From Chinchilla lanigera (lineage: Eukaryota; Chordata; Mammalia; Rodentia; Chinchillidae): a stretch of DNA of 64,000 nucleotides. Where the stretch lies: NCBI RefSeq assembly GCF_000276665.1, contig NW_004955518.1:163106-227105 (forward strand), read 5' to 3'. Every line of letters begins with the position of its first letter. Position 1 is the stretch's first letter. The notes under the pieces are model-generated. The model worked only from the letters and a program-made list of their open reading frames with translations, did no database searches and had not been told where the DNA came from. Below, piece after piece: positions 42,768 through 55,744 of this stretch. A program made the translations under genes and the position numbers.

Positions 42768-43582
42768 CTGAGGTACTTGAGCCGGGAAGGGCCCAAGCGG
42801 GTCCTCTCGGCCGCTTGCTCGGACGGTGGCTGCCTTCCGCCCTCGGCCAGGCCTGACGGCTGCTGTGGATCGCGCTGTGCCCGCACCCCAGGTACCCTGC
42901 AGCCTGTCCCGCACGGTCACCGCAGGGCAGAGCTTGGGAGCGGCGGGGCACAAACCCGGGTCTTTGGCGTGGCCGGCTGCGCACTCGGTCTCAGAGCCTC
43001 CGCCTGGGCTCTGCCGCCCGGGCTCTGCCCCCCGAGCTGCAGTGTCCCTCTGCGCCTCCAGGTGGTACAGCCGCGCCGCTCGCCCTTCGGACAGGGGACA
43101 GCAGGCTCCGCTGCGGCCGGCCTGCCAGGCCTCTTCCTGCTAGCCCATCTGCTTCTGTCCAGAGCCAGGATCAGGGTGGTTTTCTCTGTTTTTTGGTCAC
43201 GGAAAAAGGAAATTCCTCTTCCGCCTAGGTTGGGTGTGGAGCCTGTCCTGATGGGAACCACACCACTTAGGGGGCCCCGGGACAAAGGCATCGCTATTTG
43301 GGGATGCGCGGGGCTCGCACAGGAGTGCAGCTCTCTGTGAAAGCCTTGCTTTTGCTTCCTTCACCTTTCCCACCTCTGCCCACTCGCCGTCATCCACATC
43401 CTCAGCCGCACCTCACTAGCATGTTTGGAAATTTCCATGAACATTATGTGAACACGATTGCTAATGATCGTTTATTCTACGTGTATTTTGAATTTTACTT
43501 GAAGGTTCACTTTCTTGCTCAAGTGTCACTATATTCATGCAATGTTCTTTGAATGTCCCATGTATTGCAACAAATTTCCGTA

Positions 43583-43795
43583 ACTGGTTTTTGCGGTGCT
43601 AGGAACAGAACCCAGGGTCTTTGCACTAAGGGAATTCCCAAACCACCTCTCACTGGCCTTTAAAATATACATATTTTTGAGACAGGATCTCACTAAGTCA
43701 CTAAGTTCTCAGGCTGGGTTCAGGCTTGCAATCCTCCGGCCTCAGCCTACCGGAGTGCTGGGATTACAGGTGTGTGCCACTGTACCTGGCTTCTT
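43583..43795 (-). mobile_element. B1+ID composite SINE
   Basis: The antisense ID module ('ggtgctaggaacagaacccagggtc') is followed by the antisense B1 module ('gagacaggatctcactaagtcac' to 'gctgggattacaggtgtgtgccactgtacctggc'). Confidence 0.9.
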
Positions 43796-44084
43796 CATCT
43801 CTTTGTGTTTTTCTCTTCTCCTTAGGCTGTCCAGAGCCTGACATAGGTATATATTTGTTGTCCCTTCACTCCTAGGAGCATAAGGTTCCTGACAAGTTTT
43901 GTGGGGTTTTTTGCCAGTTTTGTTCTCTGTTGAGGTCCCAGGCCTGCAACATTGTTTGGCAGGGAGTGGGCACTCAGCCAAAGTTTTTTCAGTGGGTAGA
44001 GCGATGCACAGATGAACAGATGAGTGGAGGACAGTTTTACTCTGCTAACTAGACGGTGAGAAAGTAATGTGTTGGGAGTGTGGA

Positions 44085-44235
44085 GTCCGGAGTCCACTCC
44101 AGCTGTGCCCCAGTAAGACTTTGAGCAAAGTCACTTCTCCTCCCTGTGTGGCCTACTGCCTAATATGTAGAATGAGCTGGACTTTATGGCCTGAAGTTCC
44201 TTCCTTCCCTGACAGTTCTTCATTTCATGATTAGC
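44085..44235 (+). repeat. MIR SINE
   Basis: 'gactttgagcaaagtcacttctcctccctgtgtgg' and 'tgtagaatgagctggactttatggcctgaagttccttcc' match the conserved MIR core and 3' region. It is diverged, as expected for this ancient family. Confidence 0.75.
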
Positions 44236-44404
44236 TTTGGAAAGGGAACCAAGCCAAAGCCAGGTGACAGACTGTTTGCGCTGTTGGCAGGAAACTGTTC
44301 CAAGTAGTAACCTACAGTCTAAAGAAGCACTTGTGTATGTGGACAGCACACGATTGTTTCATAATCATTGTCTTTAAAAATTATTCCCCCCTCCAAATTT
44401 TTCC

Positions 44405-44595
44405 TGACTGGGTACAGTGCACACACTTGTAATGTAGGCATTCTGAGAGGCTGAGGCAGAGGGACTGCAAGCTGGAGCCCAATCTGAGCTATTTAGTGAC
44501 TTAGTGAAAACTCGCTTTAAATAGAAAATAGAAAAGAGATAGGATGTAGCTCAGTGTGATGGCCCGGGTTTAACTTCTACTGCCAAAAATTTTAT
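44405..44595 (+). mobile_element. B1+ID composite SINE
   Basis: 'gactgggtacagtgcacacacttgtaatgtaggcattctgagaggctgaggcag' is followed by 'ataggatgtagctcagtgtgatggcccgggtttaacttctactgcc'. Confidence 0.8.
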
Positions 44596-45180
44596 TTTTC
44601 TTCAGAAACATATAATATACTGATCTTTGCATCTAGAACTCTGCCCCATAATTTTATTTTTTGGACAAAGAGGCTTTTTAAAAATTATATTTCATTTGAG
44701 CTCTTCCTAGGTTATTTCTTCTCACTAGAGACATTATTTGGGGAAAGCTGACATGTTTTTAGTGTGCTTCCAATATGATAAAGGATTTCAAAATAAAATG
44801 ATAAAAAATGTCACTTTTGAATAGAAATTGTTGCTTTATGCCACAATTTCCTTCTTCACAATTTGGTTGTGATTATTTTATCAGATTGATACCTGTCTGG
44901 CATCCAGACAACATTAAAATATTTTTTGACTGATGGTCAGTAGCATGCAAGTGAAAAAAAATTCAGATCCTGGGACATAGGTAGAACTTCACAGAAGTGA
45001 TTTTATTTTATTCATAGGAGAAAACCTTTGCTCCTTGAAATGAGCTTGATAGAAGAGGGTGATGTCTTTCTGGTGCAGCTTAATTGATTCTACAAGTCCT
45101 TGATTTCATGTTTTTCTTGTTTATAATGAAAACAAAATGAGATAAAACTTAAAACTACCTGTAGTACATGGGAAAACATA
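44596..45180. other. Unassigned AT-rich sequence
   Basis: No gene or repeat recognised. Confidence 0.5.
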
Positions 45181-45184
45181 GGAG

Positions 45185-45680
45185 AATGTCCTCCCCCACT
45201 CTAGTATGTCCAGGTCCTTATTCTCAGATCTATAAATATGTTACTGCACATGACAAAAGGGGCTTTGCAGATGTGATAGTGTTAAGGACCTTGAGGTGGG
45301 AGATTAACATGGATTAGCTAGGTGAGCCCAATCTCCCTAAGCTGGGAGAAACCCTCCCAGCTGTGTCCAGAGGGTGCTGCGACCACAGAGAAGAGTCAGA
45401 GATGTGACATTGTTGGCTTGAAGATGGCAGAAGGGCCAACAGTCAGCAAGTGCAGCTGGACTCTAGCAGCTGGAAAAGCAAGAACACAGATTTCTTCCTT
45501 GGAGCATCTGGAAAGGAAGAGTCCTGAGGACACTTGGATGTAACCTCATGAAACCACTGACAGACTTCTGACCTCCAGAATAGCGAAATAGTAAAAATTG
45601 TGTGTGTTAAGGCACTAAGTTTGTAGCAATTTTAGCAGCAGGTTGTCAGGTAGGGTAGCCACTGGGCATGTGCTGCTGCT
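45185..45680 (+). mobile_element. MLT1-type LTR
   Basis: Diagnostic words in order are 'atgtccaggtccttattc', 'aaaaggggctttgcagatgtgatagtgttaaggaccttgaggtgggagatta', 'gctggaaaagcaagaacaca' and 'cttctgacctccagaatag', then 'aaggcactaagtttgtagcaattt'. This is the standard MLT1 LTR of mammals. Confidence 0.9.
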
Positions 45681-45859
45681 AAATGTGGGAAATATGGCTC
45701 ATTTTCATTAAGCTAGATTTCAAAGATTTAATGTAACTCATATGACAACAATTTACTCATGTTGGTTATATGTTAAAATGGCAGTACTTTGAATTTATTG
45801 GTTTAAATAATTATATTATTAAAATTTAAAAATTTCTTACTAAATTTTTATTAGAACAT

Positions 45860-47325
45860 TATGTATTATGTTTACATTCCTTGTGGGGAGCTGGTATATA
45901 CACATAACACATTTTAACATAACATATCTTCATTCCTTTTTGTCCCCTCCCCTCTCTTCCCTTTTCCATCCACTGGTCTCCTGATGCCCTTCCTATTTGA
46001 AAAAGAGCTCTCTCCCTTGTTCCTATTATTTATCTTTTATTTTAATCTTTACTTATAATTTGGGTTTCTCATATAAGAGAGACCATTTGATATTTAAGTT
46101 TGTGTGTCTGGTTTATCTCACTTAACATTGTGGTATCAATTTGGTCTCATTTTCTTACAAATGACTTAAGTTTATCTTTCTTTATGGCAGAGGAGTACTC
46201 CATTGTGGGTAAATACTCCATTTTTTTTTATCCATTCATCTTTTGATGGACATATAGGCGGCTTCTAAGACTTAGCTATTAAGAATTGTGCTGCTATAAA
46301 CATGGGAATGCATGGGTCACTGTATCATGTTTTTAACTTGGAAAAGTATGTAAAAGGGGAATAGCTGAGACAAGTGGAAGTTATAGTTTTAGTTATGTGA
46401 GGGATCTCCATACTGATTTCCATAGTGGTTTACTAGTTTACATTCCCACCAATGATATAGAGTACTTCTTTCCCCCGATAGCCTCACTAGCATTTACTAT
46501 TACTTGATTTCTTGGTGATAGTTATTCTTTCAAGGATAAGATAGAATCACAGTGTTGCTCTAATTTGCATTTCTCCAGTGGCTAGTGATGCTGAACATTT
46601 CTTTCTTTTTTTTTTTGTCTTTTTTTTTTGAGACAGGGTGTCACTATGCAGTTCAGTCTGGCCTTGAACTCACTTTGTAGCCCAGCCTGGTCTTGAACTC
46701 ACAACGATCCTCCTGCCTCAGCCTTCCGAGTGCTGGGATTACAGGCGTGCGCTATCACACTTGGCTTCTTCATGTATTTATTGGCCATTTGTACTTTTTT
46801 TCTGAGAAGTGTATTCATTTCACTTGCCCACTTTTGGATTGGTTCTTTTATGGGGGGTACTTTTTGAGTTCTTTATATATTTTAGTCCTCTGCCTGAGAT
46901 ATAGCTGGCAAATTGTGTTCCCCATTCTATAGGTTGTCTTTTCACTTCATTGGTTGTTTATTCTACCATGCAGAAGCTTTTTAATTTTATATGATCCCAT
47001 TTGTTGATTGTTGGTATTATTTTCTCTGTGACCACAGTTATGTTCAAAAAGTCCTTTCCTGCACCTATGAGTTCAAAAGTTGTATCATTTTATCTTCTAG
47101 CGTGTTAAGTGTTTCTGTTTTAGTGTTTAGTTCTTTGATCCATTTTGATTTTAGTTTAGTACATGGTGAGAAATATGGGCCTAGATTCAGTCTTTTGCAT
47201 GTGGACAGCCAGTTTTCTCAGTACCATTTATTAAAGAAGCTATCTTTCTCCCACTGTATGTTTTTGGCCCCTTTGTCAAAGTTCAAACAGTTGAATGTAC
47301 TTGGAGTTGTTTAAATTTTAAACTT
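45860..47325 (-). mobile_element. Older L1 3' half, interrupted by a SINE
   Basis: Antisense 3' UTR (45860-46080) passes into antisense ORF2 end ('tccattcatcttttgatggacatatagg', 'caccaatgata..cctcactagcatttactatt'). It continues to 'tttttggcccctttgtcaaag' near 47280. It is clearly older than copies A-E. The SINE at 46608-46768 splits it. Confidence 0.9.
46608..46768 (-). mobile_element. B1-like SINE with internal duplication, inside old L1
   Basis: An antisense body has two arms, 'agttcagtctggccttgaactcactttgtag' and 'cccagcctggtcttgaactcacaacgatcc', ending 'gctgggattacaggcgtgcgctatcacacttggc'. Confidence 0.9.
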
Positions 47326-47334
47326 TATAAAACT

Positions 47335-47525
47335 TTAAAAAATTATTTTTTCATTACTAGGGATTGAATCCAGGGAGTACTGAGCCAAGTGACATCCTCA
47401 GCATTTTGGTTTTTTTGAGATAAAGTATTGCTAAGTTGCCAAGGCTGGCCTTGAACTTGTGATTCTCCTGCCTCATCCTCTCAAGTAGCTGAGATAATAG
47501 GTATGTGCCACCAAGCTTGGCTTAA
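47335..47525 (-). mobile_element. B1+ID composite SINE
   Basis: 'cattactagggattgaatccaggga' (antisense ID) precedes 'aagttgccaaggctggccttgaacttgtgattctcctgcctcatcctctcaagtagctgag' (antisense B1). Confidence 0.85.
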
Positions 47526-47529
47526 AACT

Positions 47530-50275
47530 TTAAAAAGAATGTGACTTCTTGTGTGTCACATCTTGTGTCACATTAGATACTTATATCACACACAGCTTGC
47601 ATTCAAGCCTATGTGATCCCTCTATTCAATGGTGTGCACTAGCACATCCCTGAAGAATAGGAGCTGTCATTTCAACAGCAGCAGTTCTGCCAGGTGGTAA
47701 TTGATGACATTGTCCAGGTAACATGTTTTTAAGTGAAAAGTTTAAACTTTCTTGTCTGTTCCTATTCTGGACAGTAGGAAAAGATGTTATATTGGTCTTT
47801 ATAGTGTTAACATCTAATAGACTTTCTGGCACACAGCAAGTACTTGCAGAGCATGCATTTGATGTTGCTGACCCTAGAAAGTGCTTTGACAAGATATGAC
47901 AAATGGTAAATTCGTTCTGAGCGTAAATGCCCTGAAGGACCTAGAAACTGTATTCTAACAAAAGATAGGATGCAACAGCTGGATCTTCTTCCATTTGATT
48001 AGAATTTGTTGTTCTGCCTTGCCCCTCCTGAATAGGTCGTTTACCACTTCCAGGAAAGAAAAAATGTCAAAAAGAGTCAAAAAGACAGCCTCAGAAGCCT
48101 GAAAAAATGTCAAGAAGACAGCCTCAAGAGTCTGAGCCTTAGTACTAAGAAGCATCCAGGTAGTGATTTTTGTTTGGCCTTTTCTTATGTCTGTGACAAC
48201 GTCTCAGCAATACACAGAAAAATGTCTTGAACTCAGAATTAGGCCAACTTTGAAATGTTGGTTCTCCTCTGATTTGCTTTGCAACCAATTTAGATTGCCT
48301 GTAATTCCTTTTATCACACCTACTAAAAGAGGCAAATGTTTATATTTATCAGGACTGAAAACTATGAGGATTAATTAGTGACTCTACTTAGTAGTATTTT
48401 TTTCACTATCAGGAATAATTTGCCTCAGTAACAAATTATCCTGACAAAGAATTTAGGAGTCTTATTGGTTGCTTCATTATAGCTCTGACACTGGCATTTG
48501 TGGAATCTATTGTAATTTGACAGATCCGGATATTATAGATCTGAACTACCATATTCAAAAGTGTCCACTATGATAATATAAAATTAAAAGCTAAATGTCA
48601 CTGCCTTCCCACCACGTGCTGATATGAGGTCATTGCTTAACTCAAATGAACTCTACCATTAAAAACGGGGAGGTACAATTTCTTTCAATGCCATTTGAGT
48701 CTGTTTTGAGGTATTGTGGATGGAAATATCCTGGTTACTTGGTTGAGATGATTCATGTAGTAAAGCAGTCTGGGGAATGAATTTTATCTTGTCCTCATCT
48801 TTATTTTTGTTTTCTATATAGAAACTAATCATTTGAGGTTGGCAAGATGGATTTGGGCTAAATTTCTTCAATAAGTTTTTTCTACATTTCTTCACCTCAG
48901 ACCAGAAATCTCCAAGTTTAGGCTGTTTTCCAAAAGCAAACCTGCTCACGAGCCCTCTAAAAGAATGGTAGCTTGTTAGAAATTGCAGTAAGTCCTCTCT
49001 GAAGTTGGTTAGACTAAAAATTCATTGTATTTTGGTTAAAAAAGAAAGTGTTACAATTTAATCCCAGAAACAAAAATGAGAATTAGGAATGAAAATATTG
49101 TAAGTGTATTGATACATGAGCTGATCTCATTAGATTTGCTGGAACTTGGTCTGGGTGACCAAGGAGAAAATACTGATAGCCTGGTTTCTGAAGACAGCAT
49201 GTGTTTGTATTTGTAGCTCCTGCTTCAAGGGCTGCCTTCAGCAGACAATATGGCTGGTTTGACACATGTGCCTGAACCCCTGTCCCCACTCATTACTTTG
49301 TTCTGATACCTTTAGAAAGTCTACATTCAGACAAATGATATGGCTGACCATCCCTTCACTGTGAAAATATCATATCTGTGGGAAATGAGTATCATGCCTG
49401 CCAAAAAAACAGGCTGTAAATGAAGGGATCAAGGCATTAAATACCTAAGTAGAAAATAATAAAGCCACAATCCAGCTGCTCCGTAATAGCCTATAGCAAC
49501 CTTGTAATAGCTGCAAGATTTATAATAGCTATACATGTATTTTCTCTTCAACTATACTATTTTAATAGTTCCTACAAGGCTCTTTTTTAATATTGAAAAC
49601 TATTTTATTAGCTAAAATTATATTTTAGTCATCAAATACAAAATTAGTTTCTTAAGATTTTGGAGAATCTCAGACCACACTCACTCGACTAAACACAGTT
49701 GGCCAAACTTGAAGATGTGCATGTTTCTCCCTCTTCTGCTTCCTTTCTGATGGATGAATAGCTTTGGCCTATGTAACGTAATGTTCCATTTAAGGACTGC
49801 TGGAAGTAATGTCTTTTATTCTCCTTTTATCTTTATGAATTATGGAGCTGGAGGCCACAGACAGTCTGTGACCATCATCACTATTGAGAGCTTATCTTTC
49901 TACTTCGGGATGGCCAAAATATGATGAGAGGTAGCCCTTTGTGAATGCCCATCTAGTAAAAGTACAACATGTTCAGAGTGGTCCATATTAGGATGGTATT
50001 CATGGGCCAGGAAGTAAGAGGCCGTCATTTGTCTTTGTTGCTACTGGCACTTGAGTGTAGAGAAAGACACATAGACATTTCACTGGCCAGTTGTTTTGTA
50101 GTCACATACATAAATCTTAGGTTGTATTCTTTCAAAAGACTGTGCATGCAATCTGGAATGAAATAATCTGGTTTATATACTCTACCTGCAGGACTGATGA
50201 ACTTCGTATTAGACTTACTAAGTTGCATGCAGTCTCTGGGAATGGGGCAACCACACATTTCCTGAAATCTTTAAT
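47530..50275. other. Long unassigned interval with one weak minus-strand exon candidate
   Basis: No repeat family or gene is recognised apart from the candidate at 48659-48961. Several 60-90 codon frames lack any support. Confidence 0.4.
48659..48961 (-). other. Weak candidate coding exon
   Basis: On the minus strand the acceptor TACCATTCTTTTAG leads into about 100 open codons containing VSRFAFGKQPKLGDFWSEVK. They end at a stop near 48659. Composition looks like ordinary soluble protein (Lys/Ser/Gln-rich). No family is recognised, and no poly(A) signal or partner exon was found. It is as likely to be chance or a relic as a gene. Confidence 0.2.
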
Positions 50276-50279
50276 TTTA

Positions 50280-50870
50280 GAATAGTTTAATGTTTAAATG
50301 AAAGTTACAAAGATCATCAAGGGAGTGTCCATATACCTCACACCCAGTTTTCCTTATTAATATTATACATTAATATACTATATTTGTCACAATTAGTAAA
50401 TCAATATTGATAGAACATCATTATCAACTAAAATCCATTCTTTATTCACTTCATATCCTTTTTCTATGACAAGATCCTATCCAGAATATAACATTACATT
50501 TAATAGTCATGTAGCCACACACTGCTCTTGGCTTTCTCAGACTCTCCTTGTTTTTAATGATCTTTGACTCTTTTGAGGATATTGGAGAGTGTTTTGCAGA
50601 ATGTTCTTCAGTTGGAGTTTATTTTATGCTTTTTTCATGGTTGGACTGGGGTGTTTGGAAGAAAGACATGGAAGCAAAATGTCAAGTCCCATTAGGGGCA
50701 CATACTATTAATATGACTCAGTCCTGGTGTTAGTTAACCTTGATTGCTTAACTGAGATGTTTGCCTTGTGAAGTGATCCCTCCTGATTTTTCTTTACTCT
50801 TTGGAAAGTTTTCTTTACCCTTCTTTACTCTTTGGGTAGTCCACATTTAAGAAGAGGGAAGTTACATATT
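50280..50870 (-). mobile_element. Ancient L1M (MC/ME-like) 3' region
   Basis: 'ttaatatactatatttgtcacaattagtaaatcaatattgatagaacat', 'agactctccttgtttttaatgatctttgac' and 'gcacatactattaatatgactca' are the known antisense words of old L1 3' sequence. Confidence 0.75.
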
Positions 50871-50879
50871 TTTAAAATG

Positions 50880-50985
50880 GCACCTTGCCACATTGCCCAG
50901 TAGCCTTGCTACACTTCTAGCAATCTTATTGCTTCAGCCTCCCATGTAGCTGGGAATATAGGAATGTACCACCATGTTTTGCTCT
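50880..50985 (-). mobile_element. Diverged B1-type SINE
   Basis: 'attgcccagtagccttgctaca' to 'ttgcttcagcctcccatgtagctgggaatataggaatgtaccaccatgtttt' is an antisense B1-like body. Confidence 0.7.
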
Positions 50986-50999
50986 TAAATTTGTTTTTT

Positions 51000-51850
51000 A
51001 AAGTGATACCTAAAAACAAATACTGTACATATTAATGAGATATCATATGATGTTTATGTAATACTTAAATCAAGTTAAACATATGTATCTCCTCAAACAT
51101 CTAGAATTTCTTCTTAGTGAAACATTCAAAATCTTTTCTTCCAGCTTTTTGAGATACACAGTACATAATTTTTATTTATGGCTACTCTATTGTAAAATAG
51201 CACATAGAATTTCTTGCTCCTAAGTAACTGTAAATTACCCATTGATCAACTTCTCTGCATCTCCCCTTCCCCTTTCTCTCCCTAGCCTCCTGTAACCAAA
51301 TTCCACTCTCAACCTCTAAGAAATCAATTATTTAGATTCTACATATGAGTGAGATCATGTGATATGTCAGATGCATGGCTTGCAAATATTTTCTCGCATT
51401 CTGTAGATTGTCTTTTCACTCTAATAATTGTTTCTTTTATTGTGCTAAACAAGATTTAGCTTGAGGTAATCCCATATTTCTATTTTTGCTTTTGGTGTCT
51501 TTGCCTCTTCCTATATATTGAAGAGCAATTTTTTCTGTGTTTTCTTCTAAGTAGTTTCATAGCTTTAGGCTTTACATTTATGTCTTTCATTCATTTTGAG
51601 TTGATTTTTATAACTGGTGAGATGGGGGTCTAATTTCACTATTCTGCATGTGGATACACAATTTTCCAACATCATTCTTGAAGACTGACATTTTTCCAGT
51701 GTGTTCATAGTGCCATTGTGGAAAATCACTGGACTGTAGGTGCAACGGTTTAATTCTAGGCACTCTATTGTGTTCTTCTCTTTCTTAGATATAACCTCAT
51801 GTTTGTGATTTTTGGGACATTTCTGGCACATTTCTGCCACTACAAGATGC
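51000..51850 (-). mobile_element. Ancient L1M 3' half
   Basis: 'cctcctgtaaccaaattccactctcaacctctaagaaatcaa', 'tacatatgagtgagatcatgtg' and 'tcattttgagttgatttttataactggtgagatgggggtctaatttcac' mark antisense L1M 3' UTR and ORF2 end. Confidence 0.85.
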
Positions 51851-52149
51851 CCCAGAAATCCACATTTTTAACAAGTTGTAGCATTCTCTAAAATTCAAAA
51901 TGTATCATTTTCAACCATCATAACCCCAAACTTCCAAATGTGTTGCTAATTGGTGGGTGTGGGGCATAGTAGTAAAAAATCTCATAGAAGAATTTGTATG
52001 CATCTTCGAAATCTCTCTGTTTATTCAGTAACATCTCCAGTGAAGGCATGTATGGAGAAGTGATCATTCAAATCCAATCAAGAAACTATAAAGTTCAAGA
52101 TATCTGTTACACCACACAGTGATTAGTTAGCAGTGTACTGTATACTTGA

Positions 52150-52345
52150 GAGTTGCCAAGAGAGTCAATTTTAAGTGTTCTCACTATAAAAATGTATCTG
52201 AGCTAATGCACATGTTAATTTCTTGATATAGCTATTCTGCAATGTACACATACTTCAAAGCAGCATGTTGTACATCATAGATATACACACTTTTTACTCA
52301 TAAATTACAAATAATAATTTTTTAATTAAAGAAAGACTAAAACCC
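52150..52345 (+). mobile_element. Ancient L1M 3' tail
   Basis: 'agtgttctcactataaaaatgtatctgagctaatgcacatgttaatttc' and 'acacatacttcaaagcagcatgttgtacatcatagatatacacactttt' match the end of L1M elements. Confidence 0.8.
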
Positions 52346-55300
52346 AGGTGAGTCATTAACAAATTGTTTTCCTGGGTATCCCAGGGTTTCTGGGCCACAC
52401 ACATCACTGGAGAAGTAGCAGTTGTTCTGAGTTCACCAGCCCTTTTAAGGAACTGGACTCATAGCCCATGCTTCCCTGGGATTTTCTGTTGATTTTTTTC
52501 TCAGTCCTGCAGAGAAGAGACTCTAGCCCAGCAGAGGAGAGAGCTAGCTGTGGAGTAAGCCTGAGATGTGATTGAGTGGTAGAGAGTCAGGTTAGAGGTG
52601 AACCTGGGTTGCAAGAAGGGGCCTGTTTTTGCAGAGGGTGTCAAGTGTGTGTCTGTGTCTCTGTCCATGATAAATATTTCTTTTATGTACCTTGAAAACA
52701 GCCACCTACCTTTTCTAGACTAACAGTCAGTTACAGAAGAATGTGCATGGTCTATTGACATGACAAATCATGGAGGTACCTCCAGGGATCATTTCAAATT
52801 CCTACTGCACACTTGGCAGTGATGATCAACATGCAACCACAGCACACAAAACCACCCCAGCATGAAGGCACCTTGGCTCTTCCTTGGTGTTCACATTTGC
52901 TCCTCTCTCATAGTTGAGCATCTGTTACCTTTCAGAATGTATCTGGCAGTGTTTCTATTGAGTAATAACAACAAGTTACATGGACTCTTGACTTCAAGGC
53001 ATTTAGAAACTAAATGGCTGGACCTGTGGCTGAGAATCATGTGTGGGTTATTATTATGTATACCCTCATTTTATCCATTTTGATTCTTGTTCCTTTTCTC
53101 TACCCCAAGCTACTTCTCCAGCCTCCAATCTCACACATTCTCCCTAAGGTCTGCAGAGGAAATGTGATAACTCCCTGCTCTTAACCTGACCCCTGCAGGC
53201 TACACTGTCAAAAGCAGCTGTGCTTCTCCAGATATGACTTGGCACAACCCTGTAGCATTCTGGAAGTGAGTGTGTTGTTGAGCACAGTAACCAGTACTGA
53301 TTATTTTTAGTGGGGGCCAGGGGTGCGGTGTTTTTCTCATTGGGATTTTGCACATCTGTTGCTATGCTTGAGTTTATGACAGAGATTCATTTGAAATGGG
53401 ATTTCTGTCTTTTTTTTTTCCATTGGAGGCAAGAGTGCAGATGGGCTGTACTCTTAATTTTCTTGCTGCCACCTGGGAAGAATTTGTCATTTCATTCCTA
53501 CAGAAAAAGAAAAAGAAACACATCTGACAGAATGTAATGCCAACCTGTGCTAAACAACTCCCCTAACTCCGGTACAGCAATTCCAGCAATTTGTGTGATT
53601 ATGTTTATGTGGGATCTCTCAGTGAGAAGGCTTTGGAGTTTCCACCCAGACTATTTTTTTCTTCTTCATAAAGCTCCTGAAAATACAGAATGGTAATTTG
53701 GCTGGGAAACCTACATCAATAAAACCAAAACCAATTATAATGGAATGTATGAAATGGATGGAGATGCACACAAGGAATAGAGGTCTTTGTGCAATTGTGG
53801 ATTTGAACAAAGCACTAGGCGGAGCTCTTAGTTTTGCGTGCAGGATGGTGACTCAGGGCTTCAGCCCAAAATCTTTCTCCTGGGTGATCTTCTGCAGCCT
53901 CAGGCTGCTCTTGTCTGAGTTTTCTGTTGCTCTGTAGCCTGCTCCCCAGTGAGGAGGTACTTTCCTGTCTGCTCCCCAAGGATGCCCCTCTGGGCTTCCA
54001 GCCAAGGAGTTCTGACCTTGCAGTCACCTCCTTCACTCCCTTCCTCCAAGGTCTCTATAGGATTCTACCCAGACCCCTTACCCATTTATTTCTTCCTTCC
54101 TGTGTTCACAAAGCAACAGCTACCAATAATTGAGCAGGTTGTCCTCAGTGAAACCTGGGTTCTTTAAGCATTTACATGTTGTGACCTGGCCCCTTTGTCC
54201 TACTCTGTAAAGCTTGCAAAAGTCTATAGAATAACCTGGCCCATCATCAAAAGGGCCTCTGCTCCCTTGGGGCTTTTGGGAGAGCAGACATTCCTTCGGG
54301 GCTCCTCGAGGAGACCCCTTGGATGAGGTTAGACCACCTTGGACTGGTTCTCAGAGTCCCTTTTCTCTGCACCCGTCTCTCACTTGCCTTTTACTTCTTT
54401 GTCCTCCACAACTCTGCTCCACACAGCAAGGATGGCTCCTTTTCTTGTAGATAAGCTGTGGCAAACACTAGATCCTTAACATTCTTCAGATCCATGGCCT
54501 AAAGATCAGTCCCTCTGCCCACCAATAAAACCTACTGAACAAAGCAACACAAGACAAAACAAAATTCTCTTGGTAATGTGAATCCTGGGTGCAGATTATG
54601 CAAAACCTTCCCACCTTAAACACATACAATATGCAGACCAGGGGTGAAGCAGAGAGAGTGAGGGTGAAGGCAAGCTTATCTTCTGCCATTACTAGCTCTC
54701 CAGGAGCCTTGAGGACTCCCAGGTCTATCTTGTTTTGAATTATATAGGAGTCTCTACAATTGGAAATAGCTGTCCCAAGCACCTCTTCCCCCCACCCCCA
54801 AAGATGCACTTCCTTTGATAGTTCCTGCTTCTTGTTTGAGGAACACTTCTGTCTCATACCTTGGAGTGAGCAAAGATGACTGACATCCTTAAATGCAGCA
54901 TGGCTGCACACATTTACCTGCTTCTGGCTGCGTCATGTTTCCCTGATGACTCATGCCTTGCCCTGTGTGGTATCCATTTCTTGCAATCCTTACTGGACAG
55001 TTACTGAAATACTGTGCAGACAGTGTGAGGCTGGCGGTGCTAACAATGAAAAGGTGTTATGCTTACTTTCCTGAGTCCCCCACTGCAAGGGAGATGTGGG
55101 CAGACATTTCCATAATCTACTTCCCCTTTGCATTCTTTATTCGTGTTCATGTTTCCAGTGAATGAATTGTTAAAAAGCTCTGGGGAGGGAGAGATGAGCT
55201 TTGATGTAGATGAACAGAGTTTTCTCATGGGAAGTGGAATTGGTCATTACCTTGAAAGACATCTAGAACTATGACTGCCAGGACTATGCAATTAAAAGTG

Positions 55301-55700
55301 AGGCTTAGGCACAGCAGAGCCCAGAAGTAGGGCATATCAGGCAGGGTTTGCCCTCAGAGACCTTGAGCAGACTCACGTGACTACTGTGGCATTTGTGCAG
55401 AGGTGTAAGAAATGGTAATGGGCAGGGACTTAAGTCAGATGCTATTGAAGTCTTCCTCAGTACAGCAGCATTTTCCCAGTTTTTCTGATATTAACTGTAT
55501 AAAAAGTATGTTACATACATTAAAAATGTCCAGCATAATTCCTTGTCTAGTATAGCTAACTGTCACTTATCATTATTCTGTTACTTACAGTTTTGAGCTT
55601 TAAAGCGCAGAAAAAATGGGGACCAGTATTCTAGTACTTATGTGGAGATTTTTTCCTAACTGAAAAATTTCTTTATTATGAAGTTTATTTTGACTCTGAA
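52346..55700. other. Long unassigned interval
   Basis: No supported gene, RNA or repeat family was recognised. Open frames of up to 141 codons (for example minus strand 54911-54486) have no domain or splice context. Confidence 0.4.
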
Positions 55701-55744
55701 AGTGGTTTCATGCCTTTATTTTTGTTTTGTGCTGGCATATTTTA

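Larger units (their letters stand above)
42300..43430. promoter_or_regulatory. Second CpG island, no recognised gene
   Basis: More than 1 kb of GC-rich, CpG-dense sequence is sharply bounded by AT-rich DNA on both sides. On the minus strand 'gggcagcgcag|gtaaggcc' (exon end at about 42393) is a near-perfect splice donor, suggesting a first exon reading leftward. Weaker plus-strand donors occur near 42770 and 42890. Several long GC-rich frames overlap here, but none shows a domain I recognise. It could be the promoter of a diverged or non-coding gene, or a relic. Confidence 0.6.

Noticed and set aside
42295..42984. 229-codon minus-strand frame and several overlapping frames in the second CpG island
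   Set aside because: GC-rich DNA has few stops by chance; frames overlap on both strands and none shows a recognisable domain. The island itself is kept as a regulatory candidate.
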